From an uncultured Eubacteriales bacterium (GTDB lineage Bacteria > Bacillota > Clostridia > Oscillospirales > Acutalibacteraceae), in the NCBI GenBank assembly GCA_910580045.1, contig CAJTXF010000026.1, forward strand, positions 1 through 30,966: a DNA stretch of 30,966 bases, given 5' to 3'. The translations under genes were made by a program, and so were the position numbers. The notes under the pieces were generated by a model. That model ran no database searches. It was not told where the DNA came from and saw nothing but the letters and a program-made list of their open reading frames with translations. Shown here in pieces: positions 6,577 through 14,349 of the stretch (positions are counted from its first letter, which is position 1; every line of letters begins with the position of its first letter).

Positions 6577-8430
6577 ATGAACAAAGGAGCAAAACCAAAA
6601 CCCAGGTACTCTATGGGGAGCGACATCCATTTCCTGCTCCGCGTTGCCTGGGAAAATTTCCGCCCCATCTATTTCTGGTCCGTCCTGGCCGTTATCCTGC
6701 AGACCGCCGCCCCATTTTTGGCCATGCTGCTTCCCAGCCGAATCATTGCCCTGCTGGGCCAGGGGGTGAGCTTTGAGCGCCTGTGCGCGGAGGTACTGCT
6801 GCTGGCCCTGGGGGTTATGGCCTGCGGGACAGGCCGGGCGCTGGCAGAGGAGCACATAGACAGCCGCCATCTGATACGCCCCCGGGAGATTCTCTCCCTG
6901 ATGTCTGACCAGAAGCTGCTGACCACGGACTATCCCAATGGGGAGGACCAGGCCTTCCTCACTGCGGCAGGCAAAAAGGGTGAGGTGATAAACAACAACG
7001 GGGCTGCCGGGGAGGAAACCTACCGGACCCTCCGGCGGCTGCTGGGGGCCTGCCTGGGGCTGGCTGCTTACGGGGCAGTGCTCTGGGGCCTGAGCCCCTG
7101 GCTGATGGCTGGCGTAGGGGCGCTGACCTGCCTGGGATTTTTCACCCGGCGGGGGGCCAGCGGCTGGGTGTTCCGGAACCGGGACAACTGGACCCCCCTG
7201 GAGCGGAAAATGCGCTATATTGACCGGGAGGCCGGGGACTACCGGTACGCAAAGGATGTGCGGCTGTTTGGCATGTCCCGCTGGCTGCTGGATTTGTACC
7301 AGAGCTTTTTCCGGTTGAGGCTGGGCTGGGCCTCAAAACAGGGCTGGGTGGAATTTGCCGCGGATGCCGCGGACGCCCTTATCACCTTCCTGCGGGAGGG
7401 CGGGGCCTATGCCTGGCTGCTCTCCGGGGCAGTGGCAGGCAGTGTGGACGCGGCGGCGTTTGTGCTGTACTTTGGGGCAGTGGGCAATTTCTCCGGCCAG
7501 CTGATGGCCTGCCTGCAGGAGTTTTCCATCCTCTACACCGAGCATCTGCAGCTGGCCGCGTTCCGGGAGTTTCTGGATTGGCCCGAGCGCTTCCGCCGGG
7601 AGGGGGGCCGCCCGCTGCCTAAAAAGCGGGACCATGAGCTAATCCTGAAGGATGTGTCCTTCCGCTACCCCGGGGCAGAAGCCGACAGCGTGCACCATGT
7701 GAGCCTGACCCTCAGGACCGGGGAGAAAACCGCCCTGGTGGGCCTGAACGGCGCGGGGAAATCCACTTTGGTAAAGCTCCTCTGCGGGCTATACGACCCC
7801 ACAGAGGGGCAGGTCCTGCTGGACGGTATCCCTATCACGGAGTTCAACCGGGAGGAATACTATACCCTGTTCTCCGCTGTGTTCCAAGAGTCCGGGGCGC
7901 GGGCCTACTCATTGGAGGAGAATGTGGCCCTCTCAGATAAGCCGGACCGGCAGCGGGTCATTGACTGCCTGGAGCTGGCCGGGCTCAGGGAGAAGGCGGA
8001 GTCCCTGCCAAAGGGCCTGGACACAAAGCTGATGAAGTACATCTGGCACGAGGGCGTGGATTTGTCCGGCGGGGAGGTTCAGAAGCTGATGCTGGCCCGG
8101 GCTCTCTACAAGGACGGCCCAATCATCCTTCTGGACGAGCCCACCGCGGCCCTGGACCCCATTGCCGAGGCGGAGCTGTACGAAAAGTACAGCGGCCTTA
8201 CCGCGGGGAAAGCGTCCCTGTACATCTCCCACCGGCTGAGCAGCACCCGCTTCTGCGACAGGGTCCTGTTCCTGGAGCATGGGGAGATAGTGGAGGAGGG
8301 CTCTCACAGGGAGCTTTTGGAAAAGCGGGGAAAATATTATGAGCTCTATGAGATACAGAGCGCCTATTACCGTGGGAACCCCACCGGGGAGGAAGGAGGG
8401 CTTGGATATGAAGAAGTGGAGCCAGTTTAA
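6577..8430 (+). CDS. ABC exporter half-transporter, fused permease and ATPase (first of pair)
   Basis: A 617-residue protein. A membrane domain of several helices fills about residues 20-330. A nucleotide-binding domain starts near 355 (LKDVSFRYPGAEADSV) with Walker A GLNGAGKST at about 389, signature LSGGEVQ at about 495, Walker B IILLDEPTAALDP and switch SHRLSS. All catalytic motifs are intact. The N-terminus MNKGAKPKPRYSMGSDIHFLLR suits a cytoplasmic start, and AAAGGAG precedes the ATG. No peptidase C39 domain is present, so it is not a leader-processing exporter. It overlaps the next half-transporter by 23 nt, implying a heterodimer. Substrate unknown. Multidrug or peptide export under the neighbouring LytTR system is the likeliest role (inference). 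Confidence 0.92.
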   Translation: MNKGAKPKPRYSMGSDIHFLLRVAWENFRPIYFWSVLAVILQTAAPFLAMLLPSRIIALLGQGVSFERLCAEVLLLALGVMACGTGRALAEEHIDSRHLIRPREILSLMSDQKLLTTDYPNGEDQAFLTAAGKKGEVINNNGAAGEETYRTLRRLLGACLGLAAYGAVLWGLSPWLMAGVGALTCLGFFTRRGASGWVFRNRDNWTPLERKMRYIDREAGDYRYAKDVRLFGMSRWLLDLYQSFFRLRLGWASKQGWVEFAADAADALITFLREGGAYAWLLSGAVAGSVDAAAFVLYFGAVGNFSGQLMACLQEFSILYTEHLQLAAFREFLDWPERFRREGGRPLPKKRDHELILKDVSFRYPGAEADSVHHVSLTLRTGEKTALVGLNGAGKSTLVKLLCGLYDPTEGQVLLDGIPITEFNREEYYTLFSAVFQESGARAYSLEENVALSDKPDRQRVIDCLELAGLREKAESLPKGLDTKLMKYIWHEGVDLSGGEVQKLMLARALYKDGPIILLDEPTAALDPIAEAELYEKYSGLTAGKASLYISHRLSSTRFCDRVLFLEHGEIVEEGSHRELLEKRGKYYELYEIQSAYYRGNPTGEEGGLGYEEVEPV

Positions 8431-10291
8431 GGAGGATGTGGGCCTGACCATCCGGGGATACAGGCTGCTGATTCGCCAGGGCATGGGCCCCCTGCTGGCC
8501 TACAGAGGGGCAGCCTCGGCAGTGAAGGCTGTGCCGCCCTTAGTGAACCTGTACTTTTCCGGGCTCTTGCTGAACGAGCTGGCAGGCCCCCGGGAGCCTC
8601 AGAGGCTTATCTGGCTGGCAGCGCTGGCAGCAGTGAGCAACCTGTTGCTCACCCTGTTGGGGAGCCTGCTGCAGCGGCGCATGGACGCCAGGAACGCCAT
8701 GTCGTACCATAGCATCTCTATGGTCTATACCAAGAAGCTGCTGAGCATGGACTATGAGGACGTGGAGGATACCCGAGTCCATGAGCACCTGGAGCAGATG
8801 CGCGAGCTACAGAATTGGCAGGGCTGGGGCCTGGGGAAGCTCTGCTTTGCCATAGAGGAGTACCCCCAGAGCCTGGTGGGGGTCATGGGCTCTGCTGCCC
8901 TGGCCTTTGGGCTGTTCGCGGCCCCGGCCCAGAAGGCGGAGGGGCTTGCCGGGGTGCTGGCCTCCCCCTGGGGGGCGCTGCTGCTGGCAGGGCTTATGGG
9001 AGCCTCCTGCCTGGTGTTCAAAAAGTGCGCCCAGCTCTTAGGCAGCACGCTGGAGGATTTTTCCAAGAGCGCCACCCTGGCCAACCGGCTTTTCACCTAT
9101 TTCCGCGGCACTCTTGCCGGGGACCACAAGCAGGGCAAGGATGTGCGGCTCTATGGGGAGGCCCCTATGGCCAGGCATGCGGTGGAGGAGAGCGACAGGG
9201 AGATTGTGCATAGCCTGTGGAGGGCTGAGAAGAACTTCCTGGCCGTGACCGGCGGCCAGACAGCGTTCCCGTATCTTATCAGCTGCGCGGCCTATCTGGT
9301 GGTGGCGGCGAAGGCCTGGTGCGGGGCCATTGAGCTGGGCAGCGTGGTGCTCTGCGCGGGGGCTGTGAGTCAGTTTGCCGCGAATTTCCAGAAGCTCGTT
9401 GACGGCTTCTCCGCCCTGGCGGCGAATGTGCCCCACCTGCGCAGCACCTTCCAGTTCCTGGACATGCCCAACCGCAAATACCAGGGGACCCTGCCCACGG
9501 AGAAGCGGGAGGATAATGACTACCTGATTGAGTTCCATGATGTGTCATTCCAATATCCTGGCACAACAGACTGGGCAATCCGCCATCTGAACCTGACATT
9601 GAAAATCGGCGAGCGCCTGGCAGTGGTGGGGCGCAACGGCAGCGGCAAAACCACCATGACCAAGCTGCTCTGCCGTCTCTACGACCCAACAGAGGGGTAT
9701 ATCACCCTCAATGGCATTGACATCAAAAAGTATAATTATCAGGAGTATATGGCCCTGTTCTCTGTGGTGTTCCAGGACTTCCACCTGTTCTCCTTCCCTC
9801 TGGGCCAGGCAGTGGCAGCCAGCATGAAGTATGATAGGGCCGCTGTGGAGGAGGCCCTGGTCCAGGCCGGGCTGGAGGAGCGCAGGCAGTCCATGCCCCA
9901 GGGCCTGGACACCTATCTCAACAAGGACTTTGACAAGAGCGGCGTGGAGCTCTCCGGCGGCGAGGCCCAGAAGACTGCCATTGCCCGGGCCCTGTACAAA
10001 TCCGCCCCGTTTTTGGTGCTGGATGAGCCCACCGCGGCCCTGGACCCCATTGCGGAGTATGAGGTGTACCGGCGCTTTGGGGAGATTGCTGGGCAGAAGA
10101 CCGCGGTCTGCATTTCCCATAGGCTGTCCTCCTGCCGGTTCTGCGACAGGATAGCAGTGTTCGAGAAGGGGCGGCTGGTGCAGCTGGGGAGCCATGATAG
10201 GCTGGTGGAGGAAGACGGAGCCTACCAGCGGCTTTGGAGGGCCCAGGCAAAGTATTATGACGAGAAAGGGGCGCTGCAGGGGGCAATATAG
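8408..10291 (+). CDS. ABC exporter half-transporter, fused permease and ATPase (second of pair)
   Basis: A 627-residue protein if it starts at the ATG at 8408, preceded by GGAAGGAGGG. An in-frame upstream start exists but lacks such a site. The membrane domain covers about residues 25-350. The ATPase domain has Walker A GRNGSGKTT near 408, signature LSGGEAQ near 515, Walker B FLVLDEPTAALDP and SHRLSS. Both ATPase domains of the pair therefore look competent, unlike heterodimeric exporters with one degenerate site. The 23-nt overlap with the first half-transporter implies coupled translation and 1:1 assembly. A terminator follows at 10315. There is no small precursor-peptide gene in the flanks that I could recognise. 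Confidence 0.92.
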   Translation: MKKWSQFKEDVGLTIRGYRLLIRQGMGPLLAYRGAASAVKAVPPLVNLYFSGLLLNELAGPREPQRLIWLAALAAVSNLLLTLLGSLLQRRMDARNAMSYHSISMVYTKKLLSMDYEDVEDTRVHEHLEQMRELQNWQGWGLGKLCFAIEEYPQSLVGVMGSAALAFGLFAAPAQKAEGLAGVLASPWGALLLAGLMGASCLVFKKCAQLLGSTLEDFSKSATLANRLFTYFRGTLAGDHKQGKDVRLYGEAPMARHAVEESDREIVHSLWRAEKNFLAVTGGQTAFPYLISCAAYLVVAAKAWCGAIELGSVVLCAGAVSQFAANFQKLVDGFSALAANVPHLRSTFQFLDMPNRKYQGTLPTEKREDNDYLIEFHDVSFQYPGTTDWAIRHLNLTLKIGERLAVVGRNGSGKTTMTKLLCRLYDPTEGYITLNGIDIKKYNYQEYMALFSVVFQDFHLFSFPLGQAVAASMKYDRAAVEEALVQAGLEERRQSMPQGLDTYLNKDFDKSGVELSGGEAQKTAIARALYKSAPFLVLDEPTAALDPIAEYEVYRRFGEIAGQKTAVCISHRLSSCRFCDRIAVFEKGRLVQLGSHDRLVEEDGAYQRLWRAQAKYYDEKGALQGAI

Positions 10292-10314
10292 GGGCTGAGC
10301 CGGGCTGAAAAAAT

Positions 10315-10350
10315 GGAGGGGCGCCGTGGAAAACGGGCTCCTCTTTTTTT
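10315..10350 (+). terminator. Rho-independent terminator after the ABC exporter
   Basis: An interrupted hairpin: GAGG and CCGT on the left, ACGG and CCTC on the right, around GGAAA, followed by a run of seven T. It starts 24 nt after the stop codon of the second half-transporter. Confidence 0.65.
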
Positions 10351-10457
10351 GTTAAGAAGGGCAAAACATCTTGACGGATAAGAGGAAGCCGCCCAGCTGA
10401 AAGCGGCGGGGGGAATGCTGCGGCTGCAATCTTAATCTTTTCTCAAGAGTTTCCCTA

Positions 10458-10486
10458 TTGCCCCAGAGGCAGGGATTTGGTAAAAT
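10458..10486 (+). promoter_or_regulatory. Candidate promoter of vanR-vanS
   Basis: TTGCCC (10458-10463), 17-nt spacer, TAAAAT (10481-10486), 24 nt before the vanR ATG. The -35 box is weak, which fits a promoter needing an activator. VanR autoactivation is known for the family, but I could not identify a VanR site here. Confidence 0.5.
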
Positions 10487-10510
10487 AAGAGGGGATAGGA
10501 GGTGGCAGGT

Positions 10511-11200
10511 ATGCCGGAGAAAATTCTGGTGGTGGACGACGAAAGGGAAATCGCGGATTTGGTGGAGCTATACCTGAAAAACGAGGACTATCAGGTGTAC
10601 AAATTCTATACAGCCCCAGAGGCCCTGGCCTGTATAGAATCCACAGAGCTGGACTTGGCCATATTGGACGTTATGCTTCCTGGCACCAGCGGCTTTGCCA
10701 TCTGCCAGAAAATCCGGGAGCAGCACACCTACCCGGTCATCATGCTCACCGCAAAGGTGGAAGAGACGGACAAAATCACCGGCCTGACCCTGGGCGCGGA
10801 CGACTACATCACCAAGCCCTTCCGTCCCCTGGAGCTGGTGGCCAGGGTGAAAGCCCAGCTGCGGCGGTATAAGCGCTATAACCCTGGGGCAGGGCTCCCA
10901 GAGGCAGAGAATCTGGAGTACGCGGGGCTTTGCATGAACGTGAAGACCCACCAGTGCCTGCTGAATGAGGCCCCCCTGATTCTGACCCCCACTGAGTTCT
11001 CCATCCTGCGGGTTCTGCTGGAAAACAAGGGCCAGGTGGTCAGCGGGGAGGAAATCTTCCACAAAATCTGGCAGGACGAGTACTACACCAAGTCCAACAA
11101 CACCATCACCGTGCACATCCGCCACCTGCGGGAGAAGCTGGGGGAGAGCGCTGGGTACATTAAAACCATATGGGGAGTGGGGTATAAAATTGAAACGTAA
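10511..11200 (+). CDS. vanR: VanR-type response regulator (OmpR family)
   Basis: A 229-residue protein starting at the ATG at 10511, with AGGAGG 7 nt upstream. A GTG three codons earlier is less well placed. The receiver domain has VVDDE, phospho-acceptor D53 in AILDVMLPGTSG and Lys in DDYITKPF. The C-terminal winged helix has LTPTEFSILRVLLENKGQVVS and ends KTIWGVGYKIET. Signature stretches such as EIADLVELYLKNE, ADDYITKPFRPLEL and SNNTITVHIRHLREK are what I recall of VanR from glycopeptide-resistance operons, particularly the VanG/VanA group. It should activate the vanY operon when phosphorylated by VanS. VanS overlaps its 3' end by 11 nt. Confidence 0.9.
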   Translation: MPEKILVVDDEREIADLVELYLKNEDYQVYKFYTAPEALACIESTELDLAILDVMLPGTSGFAICQKIREQHTYPVIMLTAKVEETDKITGLTLGADDYITKPFRPLELVARVKAQLRRYKRYNPGAGLPEAENLEYAGLCMNVKTHQCLLNEAPLILTPTEFSILRVLLENKGQVVSGEEIFHKIWQDEYYTKSNNTITVHIRHLREKLGESAGYIKTIWGVGYKIET

Positions 11201-12332
11201 CGCTGCAAAAATCTTTCAGCTGCTCATGCTGCTGACCGCTGGGTTCGCGGCCTGCTCGGCCCTGTTCTTTCTGGTGGACAGCGGACTGGACGGGGTGTTT
11301 GTCCGTTGGTTTGAGGAGACTTTTCTAATCACAGAATCCCATTATTACCCTGCCGAGGGCTGGGCGGAGGTGCATACCATCCTTGATTGGAGGCGCCTGA
11401 AACCCGCGCTGCTGGGTGTTTTTCTCACCATCACCCTGGTTTGGCTGGGGATTGTCTTTTTCACCGCACAGCTGGCGGGCAGACACCGGGAAAAGCGGAC
11501 GGTCACGGACATCAGCCAGAGGCTGCGGGCCTATATGGAGGGGCAGAGGGACGCGGTGGAGGTGTTCCCAAAAGAGCAGGCGGAGATTGCCGCCCAGCTC
11601 TCGGACATCAAGTCTGCCCTGCTGGAAAACCAGCGCAGGCTGAAAGAGGAGACCACCCGGAAAAACGATTTGATTGCCTACCTGGCCCACGACTTAAAGA
11701 CCCCCCTCACCTCTGTGATTGGCTATCTGAGCCTGCTGGACGAGGCCCAGGACATGCCCCCAAAGCAGCGGGCCAAGTATACCCGCATCACCCTGGACAA
11801 GGCATATAGGCTGGAGAAGATGATAAACGAGTTTTTCGACATCACCCGGTATAACCTGCAGCAGATTGTGGTGCAGAAGGAGCCGGTGGATTTGTACTAT
11901 CTGCTGGTGCAGCTCACAGACGAGCTGCTGCCCATGCTGGAGAAAAACGGCAACACCGTCCGTCTCCAGGCCAGCGAGACCCTCACTGTCCCAGGGGATT
12001 CGGACAAGCTGGCCCGGGTGTTCCAGAATGTGCTGAAAAACGCCGCTGCTTACAGCTATCCCCACACAGAAATCTTGGTTTCAGCAGAGGAGCAGGCAGG
12101 CGCGGTGGTGCTGCGGTTTCTCAACCAGGGCAGGACCATTCCCCAGGAAAAGCTGGCTGCCCTGTTTGAAAAGTTCTACCGGCTGGACAACGCCCGCACC
12201 TCCGGCACAGGCGGGGCCGGGCTGGGGCTGGCCATTGCGAAAGAGATTGTCACCCTGCATGGGGGCAGTATTTCAGCGGAGAGCCGGGATGAAACCGTGA
12301 CGTTCACCATCACCCTGCCCGGGCAATCTTAG
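11190..12332 (+). CDS. vanS: VanS-type sensor histidine kinase
   Basis: A 380-residue protein starting at a TTG (11190) inside the end of vanR, with GGAG upstream. Two membrane helices, about 8-28 and 70-92, enclose a short extracellular segment of about 40 residues that would face the cell wall or antibiotic. A HAMP-like linker follows, then the phospho-acceptor helix LAHDLKTPLTSVIG (H167), and an ATPase domain with N-box FQNVLKNAAAYS, FEKFYRLD, and G-box GGAGLGLAIAKEI. The short sensor loop and sequence style match VanS of the VanG/VanA type. It is the partner of VanR here. All kinase motifs look intact although the resistance ligase downstream is broken. Confidence 0.9.
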   Translation: MKRNAAKIFQLLMLLTAGFAACSALFFLVDSGLDGVFVRWFEETFLITESHYYPAEGWAEVHTILDWRRLKPALLGVFLTITLVWLGIVFFTAQLAGRHREKRTVTDISQRLRAYMEGQRDAVEVFPKEQAEIAAQLSDIKSALLENQRRLKEETTRKNDLIAYLAHDLKTPLTSVIGYLSLLDEAQDMPPKQRAKYTRITLDKAYRLEKMINEFFDITRYNLQQIVVQKEPVDLYYLLVQLTDELLPMLEKNGNTVRLQASETLTVPGDSDKLARVFQNVLKNAAAYSYPHTEILVSAEEQAGAVVLRFLNQGRTIPQEKLAALFEKFYRLDNARTSGTGGAGLGLAIAKEIVTLHGGSISAESRDETVTFTITLPGQS

Positions 12333-12371
12333 GATTATCTTAGGAAAACCACAACTTCATGTTAAAGAACC

Positions 12372-12451
12372 AAGCGTTCCCATCTGGTATGATGTAGTTA
12401 ACGGGGCGGCAAAGCCCCTTGCGGTTACTACAATGCCAGATGGGAACGCTT
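12372..12451. repeat. 80-nt palindromic element between vanS and vanY
   Basis: The outer arms AAGCGTTCCCATCTGG (12372-12387) and CCAGATGGGAACGCTT (12436-12451) are a perfect 16-bp inverted repeat. The pairing continues with a few mismatches (TATGATGTAGT against ACTACAATG) to an apical GGGGC/GCCCC stem (12403-12407 with 12414-12418). The whole is one long hairpin 26 nt ahead of the vanY start. It could be a MITE-like insertion, a processing or attenuation hairpin in the vanS-vanY transcript, or both. There is no strong T run after it, so it is a poor terminator in the plus direction. Confidence 0.75.
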
Positions 12452-12477
12452 ATTCTTTTATTTAGGAGGAATCGAAC

Positions 12478-13290
12478 ATGACAGAGAGAGCAATGGCACG
12501 CAGGCACAGATATCAGCAGAGGCACAAAAGGAGCCCTCTCCCGGCTTGGCTGCTGGGCGGGGCCTGTGGGCTCCTGCTGGTGGTTTTGGGGGCAATGGGG
12601 TGCATTGACTGGCGCAGTCAGCTGCCGCCGCCAGAGAGGGGGGATCTGCCCAGCCTGGCCCTGGGGGAATCCAGCGAGTCTGCCCCCGGGGAGGGAGACG
12701 CCCAGTCCCAGCAGCCGCCCCAGCCAGTTTATCAGGACGGCACGGACTGGAGCCTGCGGCTGGTGAACCGCTGGAACCCAGTGCCAGTGGGGTACACGGT
12801 GAATCTGAAAGAGCTGCCCGGAGGAGAGCAGGTGGACGAGCGCGTCTATGAGCCCCTGATGGAGATGTTTGAGGCAGCCAGAGAGGGCAACTGGGAGCAG
12901 CTGCCCCGGGTAATCTCTGGGTACCGGACCCAGGAGGAGCAGCAGCGGCTTTATGACGATGAAGTGAACAAGTACAAATCCCAGGGGTATTCCCAGGCGG
13001 ATGCAGTGGCAGAGGCAGGCCAGTGGGTGGCCCTGCCCGGGACCAGCGAGCACCAGCTGGGCCTGGCAGTGGACGTGGAGGGGGACACCTATGATGTGTT
13101 TCTCTGGCTCCAGGAGAACAGCTGGAAGTATGGGTTTATCTTCCGGTATCCTGGCAGCAAGACGGACATCACCGGCACGGTGGAGGAGGTCTGGCACTAC
13201 CGCTATGTGGGGGTGGAGGCCGCCACTGAGATGTATGAGCAGGGGCTATGTTTGGAGGAGTATTTGGGAACCAGGGAGGTTCTGCCATGA
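12478..13290 (+). CDS. vanY: VanY-type D-Ala-D-Ala carboxypeptidase, membrane-anchored
   Basis: A 270-residue protein with TTTAGGAGG ahead of the ATG. Basic residues 1-22 and a hydrophobic helix at about 24-43 form a signal anchor. A Pro/Ser/Gln-rich linker follows, then a peptidase M15B domain. Zinc ligands are visible as SEHQLGLAVDV (H192, D199) and EVWHYRYV (E237, H240), and ISGYRTQEEQ is the family's substrate-side motif. The enzyme trims the terminal D-Ala from peptidoglycan pentapeptide outside the membrane, which lowers the amount of vancomycin target. VanG-type operons carry vanY just after vanRS and before the ligase, as here. Its stop overlaps the ATG of the broken ligase gene (ATGA). 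Confidence 0.92.
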   Translation: MTERAMARRHRYQQRHKRSPLPAWLLGGACGLLLVVLGAMGCIDWRSQLPPPERGDLPSLALGESSESAPGEGDAQSQQPPQPVYQDGTDWSLRLVNRWNPVPVGYTVNLKELPGGEQVDERVYEPLMEMFEAAREGNWEQLPRVISGYRTQEEQQRLYDDEVNKYKSQGYSQADAVAEAGQWVALPGTSEHQLGLAVDVEGDTYDVFLWLQENSWKYGFIFRYPGSKTDITGTVEEVWHYRYVGVEAATEMYEQGLCLEEYLGTREVLP

Positions 13291-13545
13291 AAAGGAAGCA
13301 GAAAAATTGCCGTGCTCTTTGGGGGCTGTTCGCCGGAGCATGACGTATCATTACAGTCAGCCTCCGCAATCATCCGGCACATGGACGCAGAGCGGTTTGC
13401 GCCCATCCCCATCGGCATTACCCGGCAGGGGGAGTGGTATCGCTTTTGCGGGGATATTGGGGAGATAGCTGCCGGGACTTGGTATAAGCCAGCGGAGTGC
13501 AGGGTATATGGACAAGCACCGGGCCCACCAGATTGCAGCAGGGGA
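13287..13545 (+). pseudogene. vanG: Broken VanG-type D-Ala-D-Ser ligase
   Basis: The ATG at 13287 overlaps the vanY stop and has GGGAGG upstream. It reads MKRKQK and then goes out of frame. Removing one A from the A5 run at 13302-13306 restores IAVLFGGCSPEHDVSLQSAS, the N-terminal signature of VanC/VanG-type ligases, continuing through IPIGITRQGEWY to about position 13500. At that point the reading jumps frame to YMDKHRAHQIAAG, a motif that in VanG lies roughly 60 residues further on, so an internal deletion is inferred. After about 13545 no ligase similarity is seen, and the ATP-grasp catalytic core is missing. At least three lesions (insertion, deletion, truncation) make this non-functional. 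Confidence 0.85.
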
Positions 13546-13905
13546 ATCCCTGCCCCTGCTGGGCTCTCCCGCAGCCAAAGGCAGAGCCCAACAGGCAAAA
13601 AGAAACCCTCCCCAGACCATCGCGAATGGAAAAAAGGGGAGGGATAAAACTACATCTGCACGCACAGTATACCATAGGCGGGCTCCTAGAGTCAAGAGGG
13701 ATTTGCATAAGGATGAGGAATCTTTTGGCCTGAGAGCCTGCCGGAGTCTTTCCCCTCTGCCCAGGACCAGCGCCGGAAAGAAGAACCCAGGGGAGCAGCG
13801 GCTCCCTCTATGGAACACCCGGAAACAACAGAGAATGTAGGATTTACTCCAACTGCCGGGACACTCCCAGCCCTGTTTTTTTAATTTCGGAGCAGGAATA
13901 TAGAC
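13546..13905. other. Non-coding stretch after the vanG remnant
   Basis: About 360 bp with no gene I can support. The frame continuing from the ligase fragment runs to about 13840 but its composition (Arg/Lys/Ser/Pro-rich, no motif) does not resemble ligase or any vanXY or vanT sequence. It is probably the scar left by loss of the downstream resistance genes. Confidence 0.5.
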
Positions 13906-13934
13906 TTGATTTTCCTGGCGGCGTCTATTATAAT
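13906..13934 (+). promoter_or_regulatory. Sigma-A-type promoter of the receiver/hybrid-kinase operon
   Basis: TTGATT (13906-13911), 17-nt spacer, TATAAT (13929-13934). It sits 52 nt before the receiver ATG at 13987, which has AAGGAGG. An earlier in-frame start at about 13906 would lie on the promoter and is rejected. Confidence 0.8.
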
Positions 13935-13986
13935 ATATTGTATGCCCTGCAACTATCAAGCAATAAAACAAGGAGGCAGTCCAAAA

Positions 13987-14349
13987 ATGCAGAAACGCAT
14001 TCTAGTGGTAGATGACGACGAGATGAACCTGACCAGGACAAAGATTATCCTGAGGAAGGAGTATGATGTGCTTTTGGCAGGCTCCGGGATGGACGCGCTG
14101 CATATCCTGAAAAACGAGAAGGTGGATTTGGTCCTGCTGGACATTGAAATGCCCAAGATGAACGGCTTTGTCACATTCCAGCGGATGAAGGAGTTTGTGG
14201 GCGAAATCCCTGTCATCTTCCTGACCGCGTCTGGGTTAGAGGATGATGTGCTCAGCGCCATCAAGCTGGGGGCGGTGAATTATCTGAAAAAGCCCTTCCA
14301 GCCCCAAGAGCTGCAGAGGCGGGTCGCCCAGGAGCTGGAGAAGCAATGA
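13987..14349 (+). CDS. Stand-alone receiver-domain protein (CheY-like)
   Basis: A 120-residue protein consisting only of a receiver domain: acidic cluster VVDDDE (8-12), phospho-acceptor D52 in LVLLDIEMPKMNG, Thr in FLTAS, and Lys in NYLKKPFQP. No output domain follows. Its stop overlaps the start of the hybrid kinase gene (ATGA), so the two are translationally coupled and the protein is very probably a phosphorelay partner of that kinase's HPt domain, or a diffusible output acting on another protein. A CheY-like role at a flagellar motor is possible because a chemoreceptor lies downstream, but no other flagellar or che genes are in the window. Confidence 0.9.
   Translation: MQKRILVVDDDEMNLTRTKIILRKEYDVLLAGSGMDALHILKNEKVDLVLLDIEMPKMNGFVTFQRMKEFVGEIPVIFLTASGLEDDVLSAIKLGAVNYLKKPFQPQELQRRVAQELEKQ

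Noticed and set aside
12340..13197. Open frame of 285 codons on the minus strand opposite vanY
   Set aside because: Antisense to a gene with intact M15 zinc motifs; it crosses the 80-nt palindrome and has no ribosome-binding site.
13546..13840. Continuation of the vanG frame as a separate gene
   Set aside because: No motif, poor composition and no ribosome-binding site; best seen as scar sequence.
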